A stretch of 64,000 bases of DNA from CAVXYG01 sp963766005 (GCA_963766005.1 CAVXYG010000006.1:124001-188000); one strand, 5' to 3'; shown: positions 24,855 to 35,002, counted from the first letter of the stretch. Notes: generated by a model not told the origin, from the letters alone. Translations and numbers: made by a program.

Positions 24855-25847
24855 TCACGCCGGCTCCGCGCTGCGCGGGGCGGCCTGATCGGTTGGTTCC
24901 GTGTCGGCATGGTCGAGCAGGAGCGCCAGGACAGCGGCGACGATCGCCCCGATCACGGTGGCGACCAAGCGGTCCAGCGTCGCCGCGATCTCGGCGTCCT
25001 GGGAGGCCAGGTTCGCCAACAGGACCGCGCCCGGGGTCAGGAACATCACGGACTTGCCATATCTGCCCAGCAACGAGTACGACACCCCGGCCAACATGAA
25101 CGGCACCACCGAGACCGCGACCGCGCCGGCCGGCAGCAAGAGGGCCAGCAGCAGGGCCAGCAGGCCGCCCCCGACCGTGCCCCCGATCCGCTGCCGAGCC
25201 TTGGTCCGCGTCTCGCCCCCGAACGGCTGCAGCACCAGGGCCATCGTCATGGGCACCCAGTACCCGTGCGGCACGTCGAAGTGCACGACCAGGAACACCG
25301 ATGCGCCGACGGCGACGGCCATCACCGCAGCATGCCGCAGTGCCGTCGTCGCGCTGATCCCGTGCCGCTGCTCCGGAGGTGCGACCCGGGCCAGCAGCAC
25401 CACCACGAAGAGGCCCCCCAGAGACGTCCACAGAGCGGTCGGAGCAGCATCCAGTCCCAGCCCGGAAGAGGCCAGGTAGACCGCGGCCATCGGCGGCACG
25501 GCGCTCAGCAGCCCCACCTCGAACATGTTCGCCGGTGCCACCATCAGACAGACCAGCACCGCGAAGCAGGCTGCCGGGAATGCCTGACCGTTGACGGAGA
25601 CGGCAACCGCCGCCGTCACCGCGACCAGCGCGACCATCAGCGCCGCGTACCGCGGCGGGAGCTTCGCTGCAACGGTCAGGCACATCACCTCCGCCAGGAT
25701 CATCGGCAGCGCTGCGTCCGACCCCACCGCTGCGCCGACGACGACCACGGGCATCAGCAGCAGCACCAGCACCACGATGCCGCTGCGCAGTGCCTTGCCG
25801 GGGATCGCCCACGGCTCGGCAACAGCCGAGGAATCCTGCCCCGCCAT
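24855..25847 (-). CDS. FUSC-family membrane transporter (aromatic acid exporter-like)
   Basis: A 330-residue integral membrane protein with about ten hydrophobic helices in two similar bundles of four to five. The second bundle contains the family signature YWVPMTMALVLQPFGGETRT followed by KARQRIGGTVGG, diagnostic of FUSC/ArAE proteins. Characterised members export aromatic carboxylic acids such as p-hydroxybenzoate or fusaric acid. This one lacks the large soluble domains of plant and yeast members and is near the minimum size. The Asp-rich C-terminal tail is cytoplasmic. There is no adjacent membrane-fusion partner, as expected in a monoderm. Confidence 0.85.
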   Translation of the reverse strand: MAGQDSSAVAEPWAIPGKALRSGIVVLVLLLMPVVVVGAAVGSDAALPMILAEVMCLTVAAKLPPRYAALMVALVAVTAAVAVSVNGQAFPAACFAVLVCLMVAPANMFEVGLLSAVPPMAAVYLASSGLGLDAAPTALWTSLGGLFVVVLLARVAPPEQRHGISATTALRHAAVMAVAVGASVFLVVHFDVPHGYWVPMTMALVLQPFGGETRTKARQRIGGTVGGGLLALLLALLLPAGAVAVSVVPFMLAGVSYSLLGRYGKSVMFLTPGAVLLANLASQDAEIAATLDRLVATVIGAIVAAVLALLLDHADTEPTDQAAPRSAEPA

Positions 25848-26130
25848 GCACCCGCCTCACAATCCGGAGGTCATCCCTTTCGAACTCATGCAGATTGGGG
25901 CAGCCTAGCGCTGCAGAGCCTGGCGTCGGGGCACCTCGATGTGGACGCTGCCGGGTCGGGCACCGGGGCCCTGCCGCCGGCCGCTTCGCGTCGTCGGGGT
26001 CGCGCAGGTCCATCCGGCGTCGACCGTGTCGGGACCACTGGCACTGGTGCCGTAGGTCTGGTCTGTCGAGCATGAACTCGAGGGCGTGATGCAAGCGCCT
26101 CTGCGCGACGGGGATGGGGGTCGTGATGTC

Positions 26131-27276
26131 ATGAGAAAACACAATCTGATCACGGTGGCGGTGCTGGCGTTGATCGCTGCGCTGCTGCAGGGGGTGCCGG
26201 TCGCGTCGGCGGCGGATTCCTCGGAGTTCGTGGGTGTGCGTCCGGTACGGGTGGCGGACACCCGCACCGGCGCGGCGGTGCCGGGCGGCGGGACCCTGAC
26301 GGTGCCGGTAGCCGGGTCGTTCGGGGTGCCGACCGATGCCCGGGCGGTGTCGTTGAACGTGACGGTGACGCAGCCGGTGACGGGCGGCTGGGCGGCGGTG
26401 TATCCGTGCGGCGGCGCCCGTCCGCTGGCGTCGAACCTGAACTTCGTGGCCGGGCAGACGGTGCCGAACGCGGTCGTGGTGAAGCCCGGGACCGGCGGCG
26501 CGGTGTGCGTGTACACCTCGGCGGCCACGCACCTCCTGGTGGACCTGAACGGCTACTTCCCCAGCACCGCGGTGTACGAGGGCATGGTGCCGGTCCGCGC
26601 GGCCGACACCCGCTACGGGATCGGGGTGCCGCAGGCGCAGGTGCCGGCGCGGCAGACGCTGGAGGTGCCGGTCGCCGGCCTGTACGGGATCGCCGCGGAC
26701 GCCTCCAGCGTGGCCGCGAACGTGACCGTGACGCAGCCGGCGGGGCCGGGATGGGTGACGGTGTGGCCCTGCGGGGAGCCGAAGCCGGTGGCGTCGAACC
26801 TGAACTTCGCGGCCGGGCAGACCGTGCCCAACGCGGTGATCGCCGGCGTCGGGGGCAACGGGTCGATCTGCCTGTACACCACGGTCGCCACCCACCTCAT
26901 CGTCGATGTCGGCGGGTTCTTCACCGAGGCGGCCGGCTACTGGCCGCTGGTCCCGGAGCGGGTGTTCGACACCCGGGAGGACACCGAGGGCAAACTCCCC
27001 GCCGGTTGGTACATCGAGCAGCAGTTCGCCGAGCCGGGCGAGCTGGTGGCGGTGGTGCTGAACGTGACCGTCACCCAGCCCGAGCGCACCGGCTACATCA
27101 CCGTCTACCCCTGCAACCAGGGCCGGCCGGTGGCGTCGAACCTGAACTACGTGCGCGGCCAGACCGTGCCCAACATGGTCGTCGCGCCGGTCGACTCCGA
27201 CGGCAACGTCTGCTTCTACACCAGCGGCACCACCCACCTGCTGGCCGACATCAACGGGGTGTTCCCGGCGGCCTAG
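26131..27276 (+). CDS. secreted protein of three tandem ~115-residue beta-rich repeats
   Basis: A 381-residue protein. The ATG at 26131 starts a classical signal peptide: MRKH, then a hydrophobic core LITVAVLALIAALLQ and cleavage near PVASAA-D. The mature part is three repeats (about 33-150, 151-268, 269-381). Each carries the same landmarks: P.R..DTR, ..LNVTVTQP, YPC (or WPC), P.ASNLN, GQTVPN and a final HLL.D.NG.F. One Cys pair per repeat (YPC and C.YT) probably forms a disulfide. The same domain occurs at the C-terminus of actinobacterial secreted hydrolases. Here it is the whole protein, suggesting a cell-surface or matrix protein. The binding partner is unknown. An earlier ATG at 26086 would spoil the signal peptide. 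Confidence 0.85.
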   Translation: MRKHNLITVAVLALIAALLQGVPVASAADSSEFVGVRPVRVADTRTGAAVPGGGTLTVPVAGSFGVPTDARAVSLNVTVTQPVTGGWAAVYPCGGARPLASNLNFVAGQTVPNAVVVKPGTGGAVCVYTSAATHLLVDLNGYFPSTAVYEGMVPVRAADTRYGIGVPQAQVPARQTLEVPVAGLYGIAADASSVAANVTVTQPAGPGWVTVWPCGEPKPVASNLNFAAGQTVPNAVIAGVGGNGSICLYTTVATHLIVDVGGFFTEAAGYWPLVPERVFDTREDTEGKLPAGWYIEQQFAEPGELVAVVLNVTVTQPERTGYITVYPCNQGRPVASNLNYVRGQTVPNMVVAPVDSDGNVCFYTSGTTHLLADINGVFPAA

Positions 27277-27285
27277 TCGATCGGT

Positions 27286-27314
27286 AGTGGCCGGTTCGTC
27301 GCGAGCCGGCCACT
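27286..27314 (+). terminator. hairpin terminator after the secreted repeat protein
   Basis: AGTGGCCGG and CCGGCCACT form a perfect nine-base stem around an 11-base loop that can pair further (TCG/CGA). It starts ten bases after the TAG. There is no U-tract, common for GC-rich actinobacterial terminators. It lies between two convergent transcripts and could serve both. Confidence 0.6.
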
Positions 27315-27524
27315 GCCGGCCGTCCAGCGCATCCCGAGGGGCGGCCGGATCCTGGGTTGCGCCTCAGGTGACAGGTTGCCGGGGACGCACGCGGGCCCCT
27401 TGCCGCGGGCCTGCCGGAGTACTCGGCCGGGCGCGGTGACGCAGCGACGTTGCCAATCCGGACCGGAGCCGGCAGGTCCCGCAGGGATCGGCAGCAGGGG
27501 AGTGCGAGGCAGCGCGCCCGCGCG

Positions 27525-28292
27525 CTAGCCGGCGAGCAACGCCTCCTCCGGCAGCAGTCGGTTCGCGAGCGCGAGGTGGTGCCGTGCCCACCGTTCCAGG
27601 GACGCCGACTCGGTCGCCGTGATCGGCTGGCACACCCAGTCCCAGTGCAGGGCAACCCGGTCGGCGACCCGGGGAGCAGCGCCGAGCCGGTAGCCGTCCG
27701 ACTGCCAACGCAAGGACTCCTCGCACTGCTGCTGCCCCAGCCGCGCGCCGTCCCAGACCAGGGTTGTGGTGGCGACCCGGACCGAGTCCGCCGCCACCGC
27801 CACCACCGTCCCCGCCCGAATCCGACAGCGATCCAGGACATGCAGCGGTGCACCGGTCCGGTCGCCGCGCAGCAGCCCGACCCAGGGGTAGACGGCGAAG
27901 ACGTGGAAGTTGTGGTGCGGCCGACCACCGGCGAGGACGGCCCGGGTCAGGCGGTCCAAGCGTGGTCCGGCCATCGCCCGGAAGCGCTCCTCGGTCTGAT
28001 CGGCCAGCCACCGCTGCGGCACGGCTGCCAGCAGGCTGTTGCCGACCCAGTACGCGGCGACGACGCGTTCATCGAGCGGGTCCGAGATCGCGTTGGCTGC
28101 CGCGATGAGCTGCAGGTAGGGCCACGCGCCGGCGAAGCCGGTCGCGAGGTGCCGCAGCTGGGCGGCGGCGTCGGCTCCGCGGTCGCAGGCCGCTGCCAGC
28201 AGCGCGGCGTGGTCGTCCGGCCCGCACAGGCCGAGCACGTTCGGCGGGTAGGCGAAGCGGGCGAACATCGCCGGCCCGCCGTCCGCGCTCAC
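27525..28292 (-). CDS. DUF6390-like hydrogenase-associated protein
   Basis: A 255-residue protein from a GTG at 28292 whose GTGA overlaps the stop of the transporter gene; an ATG at 28268 is also possible. The N-terminal motif ARFAYPPNVLGLCGPDDHAA is typical of a family (DUF6390) that I associate with actinobacterial [NiFe]-hydrogenase loci. Also notable are HHNFHVFAVYPWVGLLRGD and a C-terminal HWDWVCQPI. It has no signal peptide or membrane segment. Position as the last gene of the hydrogenase operon suggests an accessory or maturation role. No biochemical function is known to me. Confidence 0.72.
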   Translation of the reverse strand: MSADGGPAMFARFAYPPNVLGLCGPDDHAALLAAACDRGADAAAQLRHLATGFAGAWPYLQLIAAANAISDPLDERVVAAYWVGNSLLAAVPQRWLADQTEERFRAMAGPRLDRLTRAVLAGGRPHHNFHVFAVYPWVGLLRGDRTGAPLHVLDRCRIRAGTVVAVAADSVRVATTTLVWDGARLGQQQCEESLRWQSDGYRLGAAPRVADRVALHWDWVCQPITATESASLERWARHHLALANRLLPEEALLAG

Positions 28293-29257
28293 GTCGCCGT
28301 CTCCGGCTGGCGCAGCCGGCTCCACACCAGCGCCATGGCGCCCCCGGCGATGAGGACCAGGCCCGCGATCTGCGCCACGCCCACGACGGCCGCCCCGGGC
28401 ATCGCCAGCAGCGCCGTCACGAAGGCGCCGCAGACCAGGATCGCGGTGACGTCCACCGCCGGCGCACGCCGCAGCGCCCCGAACCAGCTCAGGACGTAGC
28501 CGGGCAGGATCAGGCCGGTCAGCAGCACCCACGCCCATGGCAGCGCACCCATCTGTCCCGCACCGCCGCTGGCGATCAACCAGGTGAGCAGGACCAGCGT
28601 GCCGACGCCCAGCCGGATCGAGCCGAGCAGCGGTGCCGGTACCGACGTGAGCCAGCCGCGCACCAGCACGATCTCCACCGACCACAGCACGGTTGCGGCC
28701 ACGACCATGGCCAGCCCCGCCGCGGCACCGGAACTGCCCGGGCCGCGCCCCGCCAGCAGGAGCAGCTGGCCGGTCACCAGCGCAGCCACCGCCAGCAGCA
28801 CGGGCGCTCCGAGCCGTTCGTGCAGCAGCGGCACGGCCAGCACCACCACCCACAGGATCAGGCTCTTCTGCGCGAAGGCCGCCTCGGTGCTGCTGGCCAT
28901 GGACAGCCCGGTGAAGAACAGTCCGAAGGCCAGTCCGCCGCCGACCACGCCGACGTAGCCGAGGACGAGTCGCTGCCGATGATCGAGCGAGCGCAGCGTG
29001 GGCACCGCGGCGGCGCGGACCGGCGACAGCATCAGCACCGCCAGGATGAGCGCCGCCGCGACGGCGTTCTTGCCGGTCGTGAACGCCAGCGGCCCGGGCG
29101 CGGCTCGCACCGCGAAGCCGTTCAGGAAGACCGCGAAGCCGCTGATCGTCGCTGCGGTGAGCGCCAGCCACAGACCCGTTCGGTGCGTCAAGGGCAGTCG
29201 GGGGGCGTAGGCGGGTCGTTGGGTGACGGGCAGCATCTGCCCCACGGGACGTCTCAT
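28289..29257 (-). CDS. EamA/DMT-superfamily transporter in hydrogenase operon
   Basis: A 322-residue membrane protein with ten hydrophobic helices in two five-helix EamA halves. The second half starts around LAMVVAATVLWSVEIVLVRG, a typical EamA repeat start. The start is ATG 29257, overlapping the hypC stop (ATGA); a longer frame upstream is the shadow of hypC. DMT transporters move small metabolites; the substrate is unknown. Placement between hypC and the DUF6390-like gene in a fully overlapping operon suggests a role in metal or cofactor supply for the hydrogenase, but this is inference only. Confidence 0.83.
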   Translation of the reverse strand: MRRPVGQMLPVTQRPAYAPRLPLTHRTGLWLALTAATISGFAVFLNGFAVRAAPGPLAFTTGKNAVAAALILAVLMLSPVRAAAVPTLRSLDHRQRLVLGYVGVVGGGLAFGLFFTGLSMASSTEAAFAQKSLILWVVVLAVPLLHERLGAPVLLAVAALVTGQLLLLAGRGPGSSGAAAGLAMVVAATVLWSVEIVLVRGWLTSVPAPLLGSIRLGVGTLVLLTWLIASGGAGQMGALPWAWVLLTGLILPGYVLSWFGALRRAPAVDVTAILVCGAFVTALLAMPGAAVVGVAQIAGLVLIAGGAMALVWSRLRQPETAT

Positions 29258-29490
29258 CGCTCCACCTCGCCTCGGATCGTGCGTGCCTGGGCAACCATCG
29301 CCTCGGCGAGCCCCGGATCTAGCCGCTCCACCGCCAGGCCGGTGTGCGTGCGGAGCCAGTCGCCGGCGGCGACCGGCACGCCGTCGGCGCACAGCAGCAC
29401 CAGCGAGATGCTCCGCCGGGCGCCCTCGAAATCCACTCGGGCCACTGCGCCGTCGGTGGACACCACCCGTCCCACGGTGTCCAGGCACAT
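29254..29490 (-). CDS. hypC: HypC/HybG-family hydrogenase maturation chaperone
   Basis: A 78-residue protein. It begins MCLDTVGRVV; the invariant Cys2 binds the Fe(CN)2CO moiety during [NiFe] cofactor assembly and the family begins MCLGIPG.V. The rest shows the small beta-barrel pattern (ARVDFEGARRSISLVLL, then GDWLRTHTGLAVERLD). It passes the iron centre to the hydrogenase large-subunit precursor together with HypD. The ATG overlaps the corrected stop of the protease gene (TGATG) and its TGA overlaps the transporter ATG. No other hyp genes lie in the window. Confidence 0.88.
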   Translation of the reverse strand: MCLDTVGRVVSTDGAVARVDFEGARRSISLVLLCADGVPVAAGDWLRTHTGLAVERLDPGLAEAMVAQARTIRGEVER

Positions 29491-29943
29491 CAGCGCCCCC
29501 CTCCGGCCAGGGCGGCGACAGCGGCCGCCGCATCAGGGACCGCGGCCGCAACGTGCCCGGACAGCCCGACGCCGTGGCGAGGTGTCGGCGACCTCCACGC
29601 CCACCAGCACCAGTTCATCGGGCACGTCGTCGACGGCGATGCCGAGGGCGATCGCCTCCGCGATACCGAGGCCGTGGGTGCTCGCGGCCGGCGACGGCGG
29701 CGGCGACGCCCAGCGGCCCTGTCGGCAGGCGAGCACGTGCACGGTGCCGGGGGCCGCTCCGGTCGACATCGCATCGACCAGCACCACGCGCCGCTCGCCG
29801 GCCCACAGGTTCAGCAGTGCCGTGGATTCGCCGGAGGCCTCGACCGCCCGAGCGCCGTCCGGCAGGGTGTCGAGCACCGCCAGCCCCACCCCGTCGTCGC
29901 GGCGGTAGGGGTTGCCCACGCAGATGATCAGCGGCGGCGTCAT
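29490..29943 (-). pseudogene. hydrogenase maturation protease (HycI/HoxW type), one-base frameshift
   Basis: From ATG 29943 the protein reads MTPPLIICVGNPYRRDDGVG, the diagnostic start of HycI-type endopeptidases (GNxxxxDDGxG with the Ni-binding Asp/Glu region), then VVLVDAMSTGAAPGTV. At about 29577 one extra base shifts the frame; removing it gives HGVGLSGHVAAAVPDA and the stop at 29490, which then overlaps hypC by one base as expected for this operon. The corrected length is 150 residues. The enzyme clips the C-terminal peptide after the DPCxxCxxH motif of the large subunit once nickel is inserted. Confidence 0.82.
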
Positions 29944-31241
29944 GCCCGATGCACCGCCAGCCGCAGGAAGTGGGTCGCGCACGAGATGCAGGGATCGTAG
30001 TTGCGGATCGCCTGCTCGCAGCGGTGCGTGAGCGCATGGTCGTCCAGGTCGAGGTTGTCCTGGACCACATGCAGCAGGTCGTGCTCGATCGCGGGCTGGT
30101 TCTGCGCGGTGGGCGGCACGATCGTCGCGGAGCGGATCAGGCCGTCGTCGTCGATCTCGTAGCGGTGGTAGAGCAACCCGCGGGGGGCCTCGCTGATGCC
30201 GTGGCCCACACCGGCCCGGGCCGCCACGTCCACGAACGGGTCGCTCGGGGGTCGGTAGGCCCGAACCAGGGCGAGCGCCGTCTCGCAGGCGGCGACGAGC
30301 TCGACGGCCCGCACGATGATGCTGCGGAACGGATTGCGGCAGACGGCCCCCAGCCCCGCGGCATCGGCCGCGTCGCGGGCCGCCCGGGGGAGCAGGGCCC
30401 GGTTCACCGCGTACCTCGCCAGCGGCCCGACCAGGTAGTGCCCGCCTCCCCACCGCCCGTGCAGGGCGGTGCTGTGCGGGACCTGCACCTCGGTGAAATG
30501 CTCGGCGAATTCGCTGACGTCGATGTCCAGCCGCCCGGAGGCCGCGGCGATCCGGCGGCCCATGAACGGGTAGCCGTCAGACCCGGCCAGCGCGATCAGG
30601 TCCCAGTCCCCGTCGTAGTCGGGGAAGTCGAACGCCGCCACCCGCTCCACGGTGTCCAACGAGGCGTGCAGCGCCCACGCCAGGTCCGCCTCGAGCGAGC
30701 CCACCGCGTCGTGGCCGGGGGATCGGAAGAAGCCGCCGAGGCGGACGTTGATCGGATGGACCGCGCGGCCGCCGACGACTTCGAGCACGGCATTGCCGAT
30801 CTTCTTCAGCCGCAGCGCCTCCTGCACGACCTCGCGATGGTCGCCGGCCATCTCGATCGCCCCGTCGTAGCCGAGGAAGTCCGGCGTGTGCAGCAGGCAG
30901 ATGTGCAGGGCGTGGCTCTCGATCCACTCGCCGCAGTAGAGCAGCCGCCGCAGGGCAGCGATGTCCGCGGGCACCTCGACCCCGCAGGCGTCCTCGATCG
31001 CCAGGCACGAGCTCATCTGGTAGGCCACCGGGCAGATGCCGCAGATGCGGGCGGTGATGTCCGGCGGCTCGGTGTAGTGGCGGCCACGCAGGAACGCTTC
31101 GAAGAAGCGCGGCGGCTCGTAGATCTGCAGCTGCGCCGCCGTGACCCGGTCGTCGGCGACCTGCACGTGGAGTGCGCCCTCGCCCTCCACCCGGGCGAGC
31201 GCACCGACCTGCAGCAGCCGGTTGCCGGTGCGGTGGGTCAT
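29940..31241 (-). CDS. hyhL: [NiFe]-hydrogenase large (alpha) subunit, group 3b-like
   Basis: A 433-residue catalytic subunit. It carries both nickel-binding motifs: RICGICP with C67 and C70 near the N-terminus, and DPCISCATH with C418, C421 and H424 at the C-terminus, followed by nine residues (FLRLAVHRA) that the maturation protease would remove. The motif spelling and the neighbouring beta and gamma electron-transfer subunits place it with cytoplasmic group 3b (sulfhydrogenase-type, NADP-linked) enzymes. It has no membrane segment. Start and stop codons overlap both neighbours (ATGA). Probable role: reversible H2 oxidation or H2 evolution coupled to NADP(H), as in mycobacterial Hyh. Confidence 0.93.
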   Translation of the reverse strand: MTHRTGNRLLQVGALARVEGEGALHVQVADDRVTAAQLQIYEPPRFFEAFLRGRHYTEPPDITARICGICPVAYQMSSCLAIEDACGVEVPADIAALRRLLYCGEWIESHALHICLLHTPDFLGYDGAIEMAGDHREVVQEALRLKKIGNAVLEVVGGRAVHPINVRLGGFFRSPGHDAVGSLEADLAWALHASLDTVERVAAFDFPDYDGDWDLIALAGSDGYPFMGRRIAAASGRLDIDVSEFAEHFTEVQVPHSTALHGRWGGGHYLVGPLARYAVNRALLPRAARDAADAAGLGAVCRNPFRSIIVRAVELVAACETALALVRAYRPPSDPFVDVAARAGVGHGISEAPRGLLYHRYEIDDDGLIRSATIVPPTAQNQPAIEHDLLHVVQDNLDLDDHALTHRCEQAIRNYDPCISCATHFLRLAVHRA

Positions 31242-31991
31242 CGCGCCACCTCCCGGAAGGCGGCCACGGCGAACGTCGACAGCAGCCGGTCGATGGCCGC
31301 CTCCGACGTCCCGTTGGCCGCGAGCTGGGCCCGCAGCGCCTCGAGGTTCACGGTGTCCGCCGGCCCGAAGCAGCCGAAGCACCCGCGGTCGTAGGCGGGA
31401 CACAGCGCGCCGCAGCCCGCCCTCGTGACCGGGCCCACGCACGGCACGCCGCGGCCAACCAGCAGGCAGACCGTGCCGCGGCGCTTGCACTCGACACAGA
31501 CGCTGCCGTCGGCGAGTCGCGGCAGCGCGCCGCGGAGCAGCGAGGTGAGGGTGCGCAGCAACTGGCCCTTGTCGATCGGGCAGCCGTGCAGTTGGAGATC
31601 GACCCGGACATGGGCGCTGGCCGGGGTGGATGTGGCCAGCGTGGCAATGTCGTCCGGTCGGGCGTAGACGGCGGCGGTGTACTCACCGATGTCGGCGTAG
31701 TTGCGCAGCGCCTGGATCCCGCCGGCTGCTGCGCAGGCGCCGATCGTCACCAGCAGGCCCGACTGCTCCCGGATGCCGACGGATGCGTTCGACATCGCGC
31801 TCGGTGGTGATCGAGCCCTCCACCAGCGAGACGTCGTAGGGCCCGTCGGCGACGGCGCTGCTGGCCTCGAGGAAGTGCCGGATCTCCACCTGCTCGGCCA
31901 GGGCGAGCAGTTCGTCCTCGCAGTCCAGCAGCGTCAGTTGGCAGCCGTCGCAGGAGGCGAACTTCCACACGGCCAGGCTCGGAGGACTCAC
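31238..31991 (-). pseudogene. hyhS: [NiFe]-hydrogenase small (delta) subunit, one-base frameshift
   Basis: It starts at a GTG (31991) overlapping the gamma-subunit stop. The N-terminus MSPPSLAVWKFASCDGCQLT has the proximal-cluster Cys pair (C13, C16). At about 31778 one extra base breaks the frame; the corrected protein continues IREQSGLLVTIGACAAAGGI, with the third proximal Cys, then LHGCPIDKGQLL and a Cys-rich C-terminus (CVECKRRGTVCLLVGRGVPC, CGALCP, GCFGCFG) for the other clusters. The corrected length is 250 residues. It relays electrons between the NiFe site and the beta/gamma subunits. The break is in the middle of a conserved region, so the uncorrected product would be inactive. Confidence 0.85.
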
Positions 31992-32842
31992 AGCTCGTTC
32001 ACCTCCAGCAGCTCGCCGACCGATGTCCAGGGCAGGACCGGCCCGTCGCGGCAGAGGAACGCCGGACCGAGCTGGCAGTGCCCGCACCGGCCGATGCCGC
32101 ACTGCATGTTGCGCTCCAGGGACACAGCGATCCGGTCGGCCGGCACTCCCCGGTCCACCAGCGCCGCGCCGACGAAGCGCAGCATGACCTCAGGTCCGCA
32201 CACCATGGCGAGGGTGGATGGACCGTCGATCGGGACCCGCCGCAGCTCGGCGGTCACGACGCCGACGCTGCCGGTGGTCCAGTGGGAGCACGGGGAGTCG
32301 ACGGTCGTGTGGACGTCGATGATCTCCTCTCGCCACCAGGTGTCCAGCGCGTCGCGGTAGAGCAGGTCGTGCACGGTCCGGGCGCCGACGATCAGCGCCA
32401 CGCGCCGGTAGGCGGTGCGCTCTGCCAGGATCGCCTGGACGACGGGCCGGACCGGCGCCAGACCGATCCCGCCGGCCACGATCACGACATCGCCCGAGCG
32501 GGCGGCGGCCATCGGCCAAGCGGTGCCGAAGGGCCCGCGCACGCCGACGATGCTCCCGGGCTGGAGCCGGCACAGCGCTGTGGTCGTGGCTCCCACCGCG
32601 CGCACCGTATGGACCAGGCGGTCCCGGCCGGGCAGCCCCGCGACGGAGATGGGCACCTCGCCCACGCCCGGAGCCCACAGCATCATGAACTGGCCGGGCA
32701 GCGGCTGCGGCAGGATGCTGTGCACCGGCTCCAAGGTGAACGTCACCGCATCGCGGGTCTCCGCAGCGCTGTCGACCACGCGGTACTGGTTCGGCAGCAT
32801 CGGGTCGGCCGCGAGCGGGGCGTCGGGCAGGGCAGCGGTCAC
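31988..32842 (-). CDS. hydrogenase gamma subunit, FAD/NAD(P)- and 2Fe-2S-binding reductase
   Basis: A 284-residue subunit from the GTG at 32842 (GTGA overlap with the upstream gene). It has a ferredoxin-reductase-like FAD domain (LPGQFMMLWAPGVGEVPISV), an NAD(P) domain (VVIVAGGIGLAPVRPVVQ) and a C-terminal Cys cluster, CGIGRCGHCQLG...LC, for a [2Fe-2S] centre, as in dihydroorotate dehydrogenase electron-transfer subunits and sulfhydrogenase gamma. It exchanges electrons between NADP(H) and the beta subunit. It belongs to the same operon as the large and small subunits. Confidence 0.9.
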   Translation of the reverse strand: MTAALPDAPLAADPMLPNQYRVVDSAAETRDAVTFTLEPVHSILPQPLPGQFMMLWAPGVGEVPISVAGLPGRDRLVHTVRAVGATTTALCRLQPGSIVGVRGPFGTAWPMAAARSGDVVIVAGGIGLAPVRPVVQAILAERTAYRRVALIVGARTVHDLLYRDALDTWWREEIIDVHTTVDSPCSHWTTGSVGVVTAELRRVPIDGPSTLAMVCGPEVMLRFVGAALVDRGVPADRIAVSLERNMQCGIGRCGHCQLGPAFLCRDGPVLPWTSVGELLEVNEL

Positions 32843-33296
32843 CGGCCCTCCCCGAAGATGTCGACCAGCCGCAGTCGCGCCGAGGCCAGCCGCTCGGCCA
32901 TGACGGCGCCGATGCTGCGGTAGACCGCCGAGGCGGCCACCGGGTCGGCGTCCAGGACGGATCGGATGCAGGTGGTGCCCACTTCGATTGCCCGCACCGG
33001 CTTGACGGCCACCGCGTCGAAGGTCCACCGGTAGGGCTCGAAGAGCCACGACCAGCCCAGGATGTCCCCGGCCTGCAGCGTCTCGATGACCTGCAGGCCT
33101 CGGCCGGGCACGCGTACCCCGACAGCGACGCGGCCCTTGGTGATGGCGTAGAGGCGGTCCGCCGGACTGCCCGCGCGCAGGATCGTGGCCTGCGCCGGGA
33201 ACTCCACGGGCCGGGAGCACGCGGCGAGGCGCTGCAGCAGATCCAGATCCAGGCCGGTGAAGAACGGATGGGCCGACGACAGGTCGTCGATCGTGG

Positions 33297-33300
<4 letters not shown>
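32839..33300 (-). CDS. cyclic nucleotide-binding domain protein in hydrogenase operon
   Basis: A 153-residue protein consisting of one cyclic-nucleotide-binding (Crp-type) domain: HPFFTGLDLDLLQRLAACSR, then GSPADRLYAITKGRVAVGVR and AGDILGWSWLFEPYRWTFDA. There is no C-terminal helix-turn-helix, so it is not a DNA-binding regulator on its own. The phosphate-binding cassette is atypical (GWSWLFEP.. instead of GE.A.L). Overlaps with both neighbours (ATGA) put it between the beta and gamma subunit genes, an arrangement also found in mycobacterial group 3b loci. It probably acts as a regulatory or structural subunit of the complex; ligand binding is uncertain. Confidence 0.85.
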
Positions 33301-34409
<1,109 letters not shown>

Positions 34410-34546
34410 CACACTTCGACCCTGGCCCAGCGGCGGCGCCCGCGATGGGGGCGAAGGTCCCAACGTGCTGCAGGACTGCACCTGCGACCCACCCGCAGAT
34501 CCTCCTGGGTGGGAACGGCTCCCCGCGCCGTCGTGTAGCGTCCGGC

Positions 34547-35002
34547 ATGACCGAATTCACCCGGCGCATCCGTATCGAGGCGCCGGTTGCGGCCGTCTGG
34601 GCAGTGCTGGACGATATCGCGTCCATCGAGCAGTGGAATCCCGGAGTGCGCGAGTCCCGGTTGCTCGGAACAGACCCGACCGGCCTCGGCGCGAGTCGCT
34701 TCTGCGACCTCGGCGGCCGCAACTCCTTGTACGAAGAGGTGGTCGAGCACGAGTTGGGCCAGGCGATCACGATGCGGATCACCCAGACCAACCTGCCGTT
34801 CGCCGAAGCCGATATCCGGTTCCGGCTGGACCCTGCGGGGGCGGGCACCATGGTGGCCGTCTCGCCGATCTACCGGCTCCGCTTCGGGCCGGTCGGCTGG
34901 CTGCTCGACGCGGCCTACGTCAGGCGAAGCTACGGTCGCGGGATGGCGGCGCTGCTCGCCGGGCTGAAACGGCATGTCGAGGAGCGGGTGCGCCCGGGGT
35001 AG
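34547..35002 (+). CDS. SRPBCC (polyketide cyclase/START-like) family protein
   Basis: A 151-residue cytoplasmic protein with the standard SRPBCC pattern: MTEFTRRIRIEAPVAAVWAV, LDDIASIEQWNPGV (the W.P turn is typical), then a beta-sheet core and a C-terminal helix (MAALLAGLKRHVEERVRP). It binds a hydrophobic ligand in a deep pocket; the ligand is unknown. It is divergently transcribed from the hydrogenase operon, so shared regulation is possible. It is intact, unlike the SRPBCC gene at 17.6 kb. Confidence 0.87.
   Translation: MTEFTRRIRIEAPVAAVWAVLDDIASIEQWNPGVRESRLLGTDPTGLGASRFCDLGGRNSLYEEVVEHELGQAITMRITQTNLPFAEADIRFRLDPAGAGTMVAVSPIYRLRFGPVGWLLDAAYVRRSYGRGMAALLAGLKRHVEERVRPG

Noticed and set aside
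31238..31991. Programmed ribosomal frameshifting in the hydrogenase small subunit
   Set aside because: No slippery heptamer or downstream structure is obvious, and similar +1 breaks occur in unrelated genes, so an insertion artefact is simpler.
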